Shown: in pieces, positions 27,601 through 34,726 of the stretch
How positions within the stretch are numbered: the first letter of the stretch is position 1
Layout: every line of letters begins with the position of its first letter
Origin: [Clostridium] symbiosum ATCC 14940
GTDB taxonomy: Bacteria > Bacillota > Clostridia > Lachnospirales > Lachnospiraceae
NCBI RefSeq assembly: GCF_000466485.1
Contig: NZ_KE992894.1
Span: forward strand, 1 to 38,483
Reading direction: 5' to 3'
DNA: 38,483 nucleotides
The notes under the pieces: model-generated
Seen by the model: only the letters and a program-made list of their open reading frames with translations
What the model was told of the DNA's origin: nothing
The model's database searches: none
Program-made: the position numbers and the translations under genes

Positions 27601-28644
27601 ATAAGCCTCCAGATTTCCGGAAATATCGGTTCCGCCCAGAATGCTTCCTGTATTTTTACAATCCGAAATCATGCTGTCATATGCCTCTCCGGCGATGCCG
27701 CCCAGGACACCGGCTGCCCGCACCTGACCGAGTGTCTTACATTCTGTAATCACGGTATCATTTGCTTCTCCAACTAGCAACGCCGCCTTATCTGCCGCAT
27801 TTACCTGCCCATCCACGGTCAGGTTCCGGATAACCGCGCCATATGTATATCCGAAAAGCCCCGCATAACTCTGGCTTGTATCACTGATTTTCAGATTATA
27901 TACCCGGTAGCCATTCCCTTCCACAGTTCCCTTAAACGGATATGGCTCCGAATCAGACAGGCTTCTGTAATAGCCGATTGGCAGCCAGGAAGCACTGTCA
28001 TTTAAAGAGATATCCTTAGTCAATTCAAAATAACAGCCATCGTAACCGTCAACCTCCTCATTTGCTACCTGATAGGCCAAAAGCTTCAAGTCTTTATCAT
28101 TTCTCAGATGATAAGGTTCTTCTTCGGTTCCCTCCCCGTCAAAATGATCCGACATCTCAATACCGCCCCATAAATCTCCTGTCATTTTTAAGGCATTGGA
28201 AGGCGTCGCTTCCATAAGTTCCCTGCCGGTCTGTACTTCCTCCTCTTTGGGGACTGCTTCGGAAGGGGTTGCCGTTCTTATCTCTTCCTGCAGCTCCTCA
28301 CCTTCTGCTTCTGGCTCTTTGGCTTTCGGCTCTTCGGTTTCCGGCTCTTCGGTTTCCGGCTCCTCTTCCTTCGTTCCCTCTGTATTGGTCACCTCATTTT
28401 TAACCGTCTCCTCTGCTGGCTGCTCTTCTCCCAATTCCCCACCATGGCCTTCCTCCCGGTCAGTATCTATGTTTTCGGGAGTCCTTCGTGACTCTGTACT
28501 GCTTGCGGCATGTATCTCCTGGTCAGAACGTTCCATGACCGACGCATAAGATGGGAATGCCGCCCCAGCAGGCGAAACGCCCAGTATGGCAATCAGCGTC
28601 CAGGCAGTCAAAACAGCTGACCCCTTCTTTATTCTCTTATCCAT
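24664..28644 (-). CDS. Large surface protein: GLUG-type beta-helix, four Ig-like repeats, wall-binding repeats
   Basis: 1326 residues, ATG start after GAGGAGG. Signal peptide to about residue 28. An acidic linker (about 45-155) has EEPETEEPE-type repeats and one ATPSEA and one ATPSNA. Residues about 165-480 resemble GLUG/beta-helix repeats with recurring GGI-G and AGLFG turns (YAGLFGYTYGAVIRNLTVDG, VGGICGNIYDSQVYNCYVEG). A Gly/Tyr-rich part is followed by four Ig-like repeats (about 652-1177), a serine/glycine hinge and, at the C-terminus, wall-binding repeats (TGWWFQYKDGSYPKNIWVQL, GWNLLDGKWYYFN). It probably sits non-covalently on the wall and binds a host or cell-surface ligand. No enzyme domain or LPxTG motif is visible. 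The closing TPDGYTVGADGVW is shared in form with the transglutaminase-like protein. Confidence 0.82.
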   Translation of the reverse strand: MDKRIKKGSAVLTAWTLIAILGVSPAGAAFPSYASVMERSDQEIHAASSTESRRTPENIDTDREEGHGGELGEEQPAEETVKNEVTNTEGTKEEEPETEEPETEEPKAKEPEAEGEELQEEIRTATPSEAVPKEEEVQTGRELMEATPSNALKMTGDLWGGIEMSDHFDGEGTEEEPYHLRNDKDLKLLAYQVANEEVDGYDGCYFELTKDISLNDSASWLPIGYYRSLSDSEPYPFKGTVEGNGYRVYNLKISDTSQSYAGLFGYTYGAVIRNLTVDGQVNAADKAALLVGEANDTVITECKTLGQVRAAGVLGGIAGEAYDSMISDCKNTGSILGGTDISGNLEAYAGGICGSAHSTFIGDCVNDTNDSYSSLYSEGSVGGICGNIYDSQVYNCYVEGKVGSSSADYIGGLIGRMQSGRVKNGRFAGTIGASTSSALKTAGLFIGVIEGGNVELGDHLEYLYTNSEDKYALNPFGNKLTPQIRLEHHIGAYYSNNRDFSLYQMGSFVKQTSRFFYEELEEGVLAIGDSNIHHFAASKTGDPVRGYAVSVPAIDYGTLSVMESQNNYAKEINWANPGAIAAGTKVLVYTSPTNDTESDPPVYYELEPGSLTWVSDDSGKHEDINSETADIFFTMPDENITVSAKYRAMTNGVILSQDNLTFEVEQIRSGSRWNPQIAWKITDPQHLTATVIPDSAANKNVVWNVKDTDGSSTDVISVDDKGTVTVNQEAKWIQDLIKAGVTNQELYPSKPITTEGKNYASVTVTTEAGQKRASCLVTVNFKITDETTVPVSNITLNQSEISFDVVRVLEGNRLEPQVAYRVTPSQRLYETITPEYADNKAVSWKAGDENMVTVDRDGLVSVNNQARWIEDLVNMDAENLKQNPYAASIAGGSRSTYVTATTVDGGKQAVCAVNINFSTEDHTVVHVEGVQLDKKNLTFSIERIMERDRLNPSVRYEVTPPQKLNAVVMPDQADNKKIFWETNDGSVLTADQGGSVEVNQEAAWIQELKARDAAKLKEDRYALSTASGSKKGFVTVTTEGGQHKDTCEVDITFTTTDLTVVHPEKVQLDKAELVFEIELIKEGRRNSPTLTWKITPPQQLSAVVLPEAAHNKNYTWSVSDQDMVSVDHGLVTARQEAQWIQDLNGKEGSKEAVVMATAEDGGIQGSCKVLLHYKTTDRTYSSSGSGSSDGGGGGSSSGSGRPKAATEAGPAGTWIQDGTGWWFQYKDGSYPKNIWVQLGYNGNLEWYHFDGTGYMQTGWFTDIDGKRYFLHNVSDGTQGRMITGWNLLDGKWYYFNPISDGTCGALFVNRTTPDGYTVGADGVWQP
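25112..26690 (-). repeat. Four tandem Ig-like repeats in the large surface protein
   Basis: Four coding units of about 360-430 bases. Each starts with an L(S/N/D)(Q/K)xxL/I-F strand, then PQ or PS-V/I-xYxVTP, a DNK-W turn, VNQEAxWIQ(D/E)L and a closing C-x-V strand. Divergence between units is high enough that frequent slippage is unlikely. Confidence 0.75.
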
Positions 28645-28662
28645 GTTTTCCTCCTCAATTTC

Positions 28663-30069
28663 TTATTCTGATTGATACGCAACAAACGCCGGCCGGAATC
28701 CAATACTCTGGTTGCTTACCTCCCCCGCCAAAATACGGCCGTCCCAGGACACCTGATAAGCCCTGTTTCCTCCCGTCACCGGCGTTCTGAGCCAATAACC
28801 CATCGTATAGGTTCCGGCATTTACATAATTATCATGGTCGGCCCCATTGAGTTTCCACAAAAAATCCTGATACCGTACCGCCTCCTCCAGAGATAAACAG
28901 AACATTTTATCTGTAGAATACCCGGACCGAACCGCTGCCTTTGTAAAACGGTTCAGAGCGGTCTCATAACCGGCCGTTGATCCGGAATAGGAGTAACGCA
29001 CTGTTGTTACAGTATCCATAAGATTCTCCTCATTCTCCAGATTGTTGTTCAGCCAAAGCCTCAATTCGGAGCCGCCCCAGTTGTTATTCCCTGTATCATA
29101 GACAGACTGGTCTCCGCCTATAACCTCATCACACAGAAACAATGCCCCTCGCTTTTTCTCTGCGTCCATATAATCAGGATCAATGCAGCGGAAGGTATAG
29201 GTGATTCCGGCAATGTTCCGTTCCTGTACATCTCCGGTATACCAGAGACGATCTTGTGTGCTATCCGTACCTGGCTTTTTTAATACATAGGCTGGCCGGA
29301 TTCCGGCCTCCATTGTCGTGGTCTGCTCCGCTGCAATGTGTCCGTTATACTGAACCACATACGCATGATTCTCGGAAGACATAGTTCTTGTCCAATAAAA
29401 ACGGCTTCCTGCTTCCGGTTCCCAGCTCCCTAATGTATAGGTTTTATATGGTTCGCTTCTGACTTCAGCCAGAGAAAGGCAAAATACCCGGTCACTGATA
29501 CTGTCACTTCCCTCCGACAGCCTGATGGGAAGAATCTGGTCTGAAACAGATAATCCATCGGCAAACTGCAAGTTCAGCCAGGCCCTGACTCCGGATGTAT
29601 CATACCCTGTGCCCGAACCAAAGCCGGAGCAAAGTGCATAAGGAATCACCTGATCTGCCAAAAATAGCTGACCTCCCTTATAGTCTTCATCAATGCAGGT
29701 AAATGCCATTTCTTCCCATTCCCCTGGCAGGTCTGTTTTAACCGTCTGTTTTTCTCCTTTTTGGAACAGTTCCAGGACTACGCCGCATCGGTCGCATAAA
29801 AAATCCCCTTTCTCATCGCAGTGCCCCAACATGGGGAGGATTATTTCTTCCCTGTAATCCTGGCATAACCGGCACATCACAATCCTGCTTCCATTCAGCA
29901 GGCATGTGGCCTCTGTCTCCTCCGTCACCAAGTCATGGATATGCCCGGCCGATACAAAACTGCCGACATTGGACGGAGTTGCCGTTTCATTTCCATAGGA
30001 AGGAAAGGTACACATAAGAAAAAGGACGGCCATGATTCCCGCCGCCCTGAAATGATTAAGCCTTCTCAT
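28663..30069 (-). CDS. Secreted protein with two DUF6273-like domains
   Basis: 468 residues. Signal peptide ends near SYG, followed at once by an ATPSNV motif like those in the two larger surface proteins. A small cysteine-rich region (about residues 55-98, with CRLC and CDRC) may hold zinc. Two related domains follow, each with an AWLN or LWLN helix, VFCLSL or MFCLSLEE, an F/YW-RT segment (RFYWTRT, YWLRTP) and a final G(I/F)RPA(Y/F)V. This is the DUF6273 pattern, of unknown function and often found in secreted Lachnospiraceae proteins. The ATG at 30069 was chosen; the GTG at 30072 is adjacent. The gene is followed 18 bases later by the large surface-protein gene, so the two are probably co-transcribed. 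Confidence 0.75.
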   Translation of the reverse strand: MRRLNHFRAAGIMAVLFLMCTFPSYGNETATPSNVGSFVSAGHIHDLVTEETEATCLLNGSRIVMCRLCQDYREEIILPMLGHCDEKGDFLCDRCGVVLELFQKGEKQTVKTDLPGEWEEMAFTCIDEDYKGGQLFLADQVIPYALCSGFGSGTGYDTSGVRAWLNLQFADGLSVSDQILPIRLSEGSDSISDRVFCLSLAEVRSEPYKTYTLGSWEPEAGSRFYWTRTMSSENHAYVVQYNGHIAAEQTTTMEAGIRPAYVLKKPGTDSTQDRLWYTGDVQERNIAGITYTFRCIDPDYMDAEKKRGALFLCDEVIGGDQSVYDTGNNNWGGSELRLWLNNNLENEENLMDTVTTVRYSYSGSTAGYETALNRFTKAAVRSGYSTDKMFCLSLEEAVRYQDFLWKLNGADHDNYVNAGTYTMGYWLRTPVTGGNRAYQVSWDGRILAGEVSNQSIGFRPAFVAYQSE

Positions 30070-30079
30070 CACACTTTCC

Positions 30080-30295
30080 CTACTCCTTCACTACTACATT
30101 CTTTGCAATGCAGCGATGTTCCTCATCTTCCCCCGCTTCAAAGCTGACCTCCTGTCCATTTTTCAGCTTCCGAAACCCGTCCATCTGAATTTCGGAAAAA
30201 TGGACATAGTAGTCAATCCCGTCCTGATCCGTGATAAATCCGAATCCTTTTTTCGCATCAAACCACTTGGTTGTTCCTGTTAATACTTCTGACAT
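30080..30295 (-). CDS. csp: CspA-type cold-shock domain protein
   Basis: 71 residues, a single cold-shock domain. RNP1 is KGFGFIT and RNP2 is YYVHFSEI; the usual VFVHFS is slightly changed. The opening [15 protein letters not shown] is typical. Such proteins bind single-stranded RNA or DNA and melt secondary structure, and some act as transcription antiterminators. The ATG at 30295 has AGGAG 9 bases upstream; an earlier possible start would add an unrelated tail. It lies between the S1-domain gene and the DUF6273 gene and has a terminator in front of it (30347-30372). Confidence 0.9.
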   Translation of the reverse strand: MSEVLTGTTKWFDAKKGFGFITDQDGIDYYVHFSEIQMDGFRKLKNGQEVSFEAGEDEEHRCIAKNVVVKE

Positions 30296-30346
30296 ATTTT
30301 TCGCTCCTGTTCCGGTACCGTTTGGCACCTGTCTGTTTTTGATATA

Positions 30347-30372
30347 GAAAAAGCAGGCTGTCTCTGCCTGCT
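30347..30372 (-). terminator. Intrinsic terminator after the S1-domain gene
   Basis: AGCAGGC and GCCTGCT arms (30372-30366 and 30358-30352 on the minus strand) with a seven-base loop, then TTTTTC. It lies about 30 bases downstream of the S1 gene and 52 bases upstream of the csp ATG. Confidence 0.7.
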
Positions 30373-30401
30373 GCCCGACGCCGGTTCCCGGCAGTATTTA
30401 C

Positions 30402-31373
30402 TTACATACATCTCTTGATGACTCTGGTAATAATCCCCTCAGCCACTTCTGTCTCATCATTGATTCTGGTGACCAGGAAGCCAACCTCGTCCTTGCGGCC
30501 CGGAAGGCTTGCAGTGTTACAGGAATGGGCTACCGCATTCACACCGTTGTTGAGATGGATAAAATAGGTTCCCTTATAGACATCCGTGATTTTTCCAACA
30601 TACTTGCCCTGCTTATGCAGACGCATAAGATTTTCTTTATTGGTGTTAGCCTGTGCCTCTTTTGCACTCACTTCAATCCGTATATTCTCCGGTGATTCTG
30701 CGGTCATTTTTAAAACCTTTACCAGAACGATGTCTCCATTGGCAAACTTGTCGTTAGCGTCTACCATCCACTCCCAGGCCATGTCCCTGGCTTTTAAGGA
30801 ACACTCCACACCGAAAATCTCCAGGCGAACCGCCTTGGGCGCAACGGCAATCACTCTGGCTTCCACGATCCTGCCGGGGCGCACCATCGGATATCCGTCC
30901 GCTCCTTCGGTAAAATAAAAAAGCTGCCGTTTCCTGAGCATGGCCTCTTTTCTGGACGCGACAATGCTACGTGTCTTCTGATCCATATCTCGCACAATAA
31001 AATCAAGTTCTGAGCCCAGCATGTTATTTGCCAGCCGTGTCTGCCGATTTATGATATCCGCATTTTCCCTGCCGTCTCCCTCCAGATTAATCATCATCTC
31101 TTCCATCGGTATAATTACCCGGTACCCCTTGTACTGTATGACAGCCACAACCCAGCCGCCCTCCAGTTTTTCAATACCGCCCAGCATACCGGATAACACC
31201 TTCCTGGCCCGGAACGCATTGGTCAGTTCATGCCAGTTTACGTCCTCCTGCTCACGTGGGGGCCTTGTCTGTCCATCGGTATCCACTGTCAGAATTCCCA
31301 TATTAGCAGCTATCTGCATTTCTTTTGCTGTTTCCTTCGATGCTCTCACCTCTTCCATCTTTAGATTTGCCAC
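30402..31373 (-). CDS. S1 RNA-binding domain protein
   Basis: 323 residues with OB-like repeats. The clearest S1 unit is C-terminal (about residues 253-318): GKYVGKITDVYKGTYFIHLN, GVNAVAHSC and a closing strand. A second lies at about residues 165-230 (PGRIVEARVIAVAPKAVRLE, GDIVLVKVLKM), and the N-terminal third may hold a degenerate one (VVAVIQYKGYRVIIP). S1 domains bind single-stranded RNA. Similar proteins are common in Clostridiales ICEs, but their role is unknown; translation or RNA stability is possible. The GTG start at 31373 follows GGAAAGGAAG. Its leader holds a consensus promoter, operator-like repeats and a terminator hairpin, so expression is likely to be controlled. Confidence 0.82.
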   Translation of the reverse strand: MANLKMEEVRASKETAKEMQIAANMGILTVDTDGQTRPPREQEDVNWHELTNAFRARKVLSGMLGGIEKLEGGWVVAVIQYKGYRVIIPMEEMMINLEGDGRENADIINRQTRLANNMLGSELDFIVRDMDQKTRSIVASRKEAMLRKRQLFYFTEGADGYPMVRPGRIVEARVIAVAPKAVRLEIFGVECSLKARDMAWEWMVDANDKFANGDIVLVKVLKMTAESPENIRIEVSAKEAQANTNKENLMRLHKQGKYVGKITDVYKGTYFIHLNNGVNAVAHSCNTASLPGRKDEVGFLVTRINDETEVAEGIITRVIKRCM

Positions 31374-31444
31374 TCAAAAATCTTCCTTTCCTCTTTATAT
31401 TTATAGAATCAGATGGGAATATCCCCCTGTTCTAAACTCAGGAA

Positions 31445-31483
31445 CGAAAAAAGCAGCCTCAAAATATGAAGCTGCTTTTTTCG
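31445..31483. terminator. Symmetric terminator hairpin in the S1 gene leader
   Basis: Perfect 13-base arms CGAAAAAAGCAGC (31445-31457) and GCTGCTTTTTTCG (31471-31483) around a 13-base loop, with T-rich right arms in both directions. It lies between the promoter at 31510-31538 and the S1 start codon at 31373, so transcripts for S1 must pass it. No gene is supported in 31374-31711, which otherwise holds only the promoter and repeats listed here. Confidence 0.75.
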
Positions 31484-31509
31484 TGTAAGTATATAAATTT
31501 CATGATATC

Positions 31510-31538
31510 ATTATAAAATAGACAGAATCCTATGTCAA
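31510..31538 (-). promoter_or_regulatory. Consensus sigma-A promoter of the S1-domain gene
   Basis: Perfect TTGACA (31538-31533), a spacer of exactly 17 bases and perfect TATAAT (31515-31510) on the minus strand. Expected transcription start is near 31503, giving a leader of about 130 bases with a terminator hairpin inside. Confidence 0.8.
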
Positions 31539-31548
31539 TATGACTGGT

Positions 31549-31577
31549 GACGCAATGTGGTCGCATTTTAGTCGCAA
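31549..31577 (-). promoter_or_regulatory. Three direct repeats spaced 11 bases, just upstream of the -35 box
   Basis: On the plus strand GACGCAA, GTCGCAT and GTCGCAA begin at 31549, 31560 and 31571, exactly 11 bases apart, or one helical turn. They lie 10 bases upstream of TTGACA. This suits an activator that binds as a row on one DNA face. Alternatively they may be arm-type sites of a recombinase. No regulator gene in the window was linked to them. Confidence 0.5.
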
Positions 31578-31711
31578 TTTTTTTTTCGCTCGATAGTGAG
31601 AAAACTTTATCACTTGATTCTATGATAAAATCCAGAGAAAAATAAGAAAAATACCATAGGGATAACAACATATCCAGAGTTTACAGCTCTGCAATTAGAA
31701 TTTAACCTTCA

Positions 31712-32599
31712 TTAACCGTTTATAATAATTTTTAGTAAATCGGTATAGTCAAAATCCTTTATATTAGTTTTGATTTTATGGTCAATAAGCTTAATCTTAG
31801 AAATTCCTTCGCTATACAAAACAATATTAAAATCGGAGCACTCTATACCCACAGTTTCCATAGGAAGATAACATGAACTATACCTTATGCCATTAGGAGT
31901 ATCTTCAGAAAGAATATTGCATAATTGATTTGTGAGATTGTAATATTTATCAAGTTGATTTAATACTCCAAATTTCATAGGGAGTTCTAATGCGCCATTT
32001 ACATTCACCTCATTTATGTCCGATAGATCATCTAAAGTTAATAAACCATAATGAGAATCTAAATAGGAGAATAACTCTTTATTTCTTGAACTACGTGATG
32101 GTGCTATCAAAAAAGCATTTAAAATCATTCCAGACAAATTTTGAAGCATATTGTTTGAATGATATGATAGAAAACCTCCAACTTCGATATTCGCCGTGGT
32201 TTCATAAATTCCCAATGCATATCTATCACCTTTTTTTATATGCGCTTCTAATAGACAAATGGTTTCTGTGCTTCCTAAATATAGTGCCTCCTGTCCTTTA
32301 ATATTTGCTCTATTTTGTGGCTTATGTGGTGGAGCTTTCCATTGATTTGGATTTGAAAAATCGGTATTATCTTCATAACATCTAATACGGTATAACTTGG
32401 TTCCTCTGGGGATAATACTATTACTAAAATCATATTTCAGTCCAAATTTACATAATGTAATGTAATTAACAATTACTTCAAAGAGGTTAGCAGCTTCCAA
32501 TAGTAGGCTATATTTTGCTTTCTCAATCTCATCATTACATCCACTATTTAAACTATCAAGATATTTAACATATGCTTCTTTTAGATTTACTAGTGCCAT
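31712..32599 (-). CDS. RES-domain protein, probable NAD-degrading toxin-like enzyme
   Basis: 295 residues. The RES pattern is visible in order: GTKLYRIRCYE (the Arg), a PNQWKAPP segment, EALYLGSTETICLLEA (the Glu) and a later serine-rich segment (LIAPSRSSRN). Characterised RES toxins degrade NAD and are held off by Xre-type antitoxins. This protein is longer than a typical RES toxin (about 150-200 residues), with an extra N-terminal helical part, and no antitoxin-like gene is next to it. The coding sequence is strikingly AT-rich compared with its neighbours, which implies separate acquisition. The ATG at 32599 follows AAGGGAG at a longish spacing, and TTG codons just upstream are possible. 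Activity is not proven. Confidence 0.65.
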   Translation of the reverse strand: MALVNLKEAYVKYLDSLNSGCNDEIEKAKYSLLLEAANLFEVIVNYITLCKFGLKYDFSNSIIPRGTKLYRIRCYEDNTDFSNPNQWKAPPHKPQNRANIKGQEALYLGSTETICLLEAHIKKGDRYALGIYETTANIEVGGFLSYHSNNMLQNLSGMILNAFLIAPSRSSRNKELFSYLDSHYGLLTLDDLSDINEVNVNGALELPMKFGVLNQLDKYYNLTNQLCNILSEDTPNGIRYSSCYLPMETVGIECSDFNIVLYSEGISKIKLIDHKIKTNIKDFDYTDLLKIIING

Positions 32600-32747
32600 C
32601 AACAAACATTCTCCCTTGCAAATTCTAAATTATCAATCTGTTAGAATTATTATACCATACCCTAAAGACTATGCATACATAGACTTTAGAGGCCTATATC
32701 TTTCCTAAAATGAAATTTTAAATTCTACTCTTGCAATCATATATAGC

Positions 32748-32762
32748 ATTTAGTCTCGCACA
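32748..32762 (+). repeat. Left copy of the 15-bp direct repeat flanking the IS30 element
   Basis: ATTTAGTCTCGCACA, identical to the copy at 34237-34251 and in the same orientation. Confidence 0.8.
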
Positions 32763-32857
32763 ACTGGATTTAACTCCCTCTCTCCTTTTCCTTGTCACAC
32801 CTGCATATCTATGTTACGGTTGTTCCTGCGTCTCTGGGACAGTAGAAGGAGACTACT

Positions 32858-34162
32858 ATGTCTAATCTTATTCCTGGTAACCACAAACACCTCTCTCTTG
32901 ATGACAGACTCTATATTGAGAAGTCCCTGAATGAGGGGAGGACCTTTAAAGATATTGCGCGTTTCCTTTGTAAGGATCCATCCACGATTTCTAAGGAGGT
33001 GCGCAGACACCGAGCTTTGGACTCATTTCATAAGGGGTCTATCACTAACACCAGTAACTTCTGCATCAAACGCTTTCAATGCCGCCGGACCAATGTCTGC
33101 GAGAAGCTTTTCCTTTGTGAACGCAAATGCTCCTCCTGTTTCAAATGCAATCAGGTCTGCAGGCATTTCGTAAAAGAGGGTTGCCACCGTCTTACCAGGG
33201 CTCCCTATGTCTGCAATGGTTGCCTCAAACCTCTGCACCGCTGTACAATTGCTGCCAAATATAACTACAACGCGCTCTTTGCTGAGCGCAAATACAAAGA
33301 AGTGCTCGTTTCCTCCAGGGCCGGTATCAATCTGACCAGAGAACAGCTCCATGCCATTGACTCCGTGGTCACCCCACTCATCGCCAATGGGCAGTCTCCC
33401 TATCAGATCGTGACCAATCATCCTGAACTGGGCATTTCTGTCCGTACCTTGTATCAGTATATTGAACAGGGGATTCTTCTTGCCCGCAACATCGACTTGA
33501 AGCGTAAACCGCGTTTTAAGCCGCGCAAGAGCCATCAGAGTCAGATTTCTAACAGGGAAGTCTTTCTGGGAAGAACCTTTCTGGACTTTCAGGATTTCAT
33601 GCCCGAACAAGTCGTGGAAATGGACACTGTCATCTCAGCCGGGAACGCACGCAAAGTCCTACTGACATTCTATTTCCGTAAGCAGAAGCTGTTTCTTGCA
33701 TTTCTTCTAAATAGAAAGACAAGCGCTGAAGTCCGCAGAGTATCTGACCGCCTGGAAACCAGGCTGGATACCTATTCTTTTTTATCTCTGTTTGAAACGA
33801 TTCTGACTGACCGCGGCACAGAATTCGGCGATCCAGAGGCCCTTGAAACAGGGATACATGATATCCAGCGTACCAGTATTTATTATTGCGATCCCATGCA
33901 GAGCTGTCAGAAAGGCGGTGTGGAGAATGTCCATACCATGCTTCGCAATGTGTTACCCAAAGGCTCCAGTTTTGAGCTGTTAACACAATGGGATGTGAAT
34001 CTAATTGTAAATCACATCAACTCGACGCCCCGTGCCATCCTGAACGGACAGACGCCTTATCAGGTGGCATATAGAGACTTTGGGCCAGATATTCTTTCGA
34101 CATTACACTTGAAGCCAGTCGCACCTGACAAGGTACAACTGGCTCCAAAGCTGATTAAATAA
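32858..34162 (+). CDS. IS30-family transposase
   Basis: 434 residues. The N-terminal helix-turn-helix (HLSLDDRLYIEKSLNEGRTF, IARFLCKDPSTISKEVRRH) is the IS30 signature. A cysteine-rich segment (about residues 69-131, with CRRTNVC, CSSCFKC and CNGC) probably binds zinc. The DDE catalytic core shows Asp in VEMDTVIS, Asp in ILTDRGTEF and Glu in KGGVENVHTMLR. ATG at 32858 with GAAGGAG upstream. No frameshift, so it may be active. It is the only convincing intact plus-strand gene here. Confidence 0.95.
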   Translation: MSNLIPGNHKHLSLDDRLYIEKSLNEGRTFKDIARFLCKDPSTISKEVRRHRALDSFHKGSITNTSNFCIKRFQCRRTNVCEKLFLCERKCSSCFKCNQVCRHFVKEGCHRLTRAPYVCNGCLKPLHRCTIAAKYNYNALFAERKYKEVLVSSRAGINLTREQLHAIDSVVTPLIANGQSPYQIVTNHPELGISVRTLYQYIEQGILLARNIDLKRKPRFKPRKSHQSQISNREVFLGRTFLDFQDFMPEQVVEMDTVISAGNARKVLLTFYFRKQKLFLAFLLNRKTSAEVRRVSDRLETRLDTYSFLSLFETILTDRGTEFGDPEALETGIHDIQRTSIYYCDPMQSCQKGGVENVHTMLRNVLPKGSSFELLTQWDVNLIVNHINSTPRAILNGQTPYQVAYRDFGPDILSTLHLKPVAPDKVQLAPKLIK

Positions 34163-34236
34163 GTTTTACTAATACTCAATGAAATCTGATTCCAGAGACA
34201 GCAGGAATTCATAAGCCAATCTCTAAGCCCAATGGA

Positions 34237-34251
34237 ATTTAGTCTCGCACA
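34237..34251 (+). repeat. Right copy of the 15-bp direct repeat flanking the IS30 element
   Basis: ATTTAGTCTCGCACA, identical to 32748-32762. Both bases next to the repeat differ between the copies. Confidence 0.8.
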
Positions 34252-34344
34252 CTATCCTCCGTTTGGCTTGTTTGCCGTACCCCAAAATAAAAATTTCACT
34301 GAATGATAAGCATAGTATAACATGTTTTTATTATTTTAGAACCC

Positions 34345-34443
34345 TCATTTTCTTTGGAAATGCAGAAGTTTCTCATGCATGGTAGAATCTAAGTCTGCAC
34401 TGGAATTTACTTTTTCAATTAACCGACCTATATCTTTTCCCAT
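34345..34443 (-). CDS. Possible 32-residue protein
   Basis: A small frame with ATG at 34443 overlapping the stop of the gene upstream by 16 bases, and AGTAGG five bases before it. The product starts MGKDIGRLIEKVN and is amphipathic and helical throughout. The overlap and composition favour a real gene, but it is short and no family is recognised. Confidence 0.35.
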   Translation of the reverse strand: MGKDIGRLIEKVNSSADLDSTMHEKLLHFQRK

Positions 34444-34715
34444 AACAACCTACTAAAGTAAACAAACTTCCCATCAATCCATCTGCAAATCCGCTTCTCA
34501 ATCAAATACGCCTCGCTGCTACACTCCGGATTGTCCTTATCCCATTCCGTATCCAGCAGAAATGCATCTACACTCTCGTAAGGAATCAGTGCATTAGCCG
34601 CCCGAAGCACTGCATCGCGGTCTGTATAATCAATGTCTATATCGAATTCTTTTTTCATAACTGCTGTAAATCCCAGACGGATCACCGGATTTTCATATAT
34701 CATAAGTCCCTGCAT
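34428..34715 (-). CDS. Small uncharacterised protein
   Basis: 95 residues from an ATG at 34715 with GAGGAGG five bases upstream. It starts MQGLMIYENPVIRLGFTAVM, has an acidic stretch (DIDIDYTDRD) and ends with RWIDGKFVYFSRLLWEK. Soluble, no signal peptide. It lies 11 bases after the broken radical SAM gene and was probably expressed with it. Not recognised. Confidence 0.6.
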   Translation of the reverse strand: MQGLMIYENPVIRLGFTAVMKKEFDIDIDYTDRDAVLRAANALIPYESVDAFLLDTEWDKDNPECSSEAYLIEKRICRWIDGKFVYFSRLLWEKI

Positions 34716-34726
34716 AGAAACCTCCT

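Larger units (their letters stand above)
32748..34251 (+). mobile_element. IS30-family insertion sequence
   Basis: One complete transposase gene with about 110 bases before and 75 bases after it, bounded by a 15-bp direct repeat. The outer limits given are those of the direct repeat. I could not find convincing inverted ends, so the true IS borders may be slightly different. It lies between the RES gene and the small genes near VirD4 and does not visibly break a recognisable gene. Confidence 0.65.

Noticed and set aside
28663-30069. DUF6273-like domains as variable target of a diversity-generating retroelement
   Set aside because: No reverse transcriptase, template repeat or accessory gene is in the window, so there is no support.
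31549-31577. Phased GTCGCA repeats as an ICE attachment site
   Set aside because: No integrase or matching second copy is present in the window. A regulatory role next to the -35 box fits better, although arm-type sites cannot be excluded.
33023-33610. Minus-strand frame of 195 codons opposite the transposase
   Set aside because: Pure antisense of the IS30 DDE transposase.
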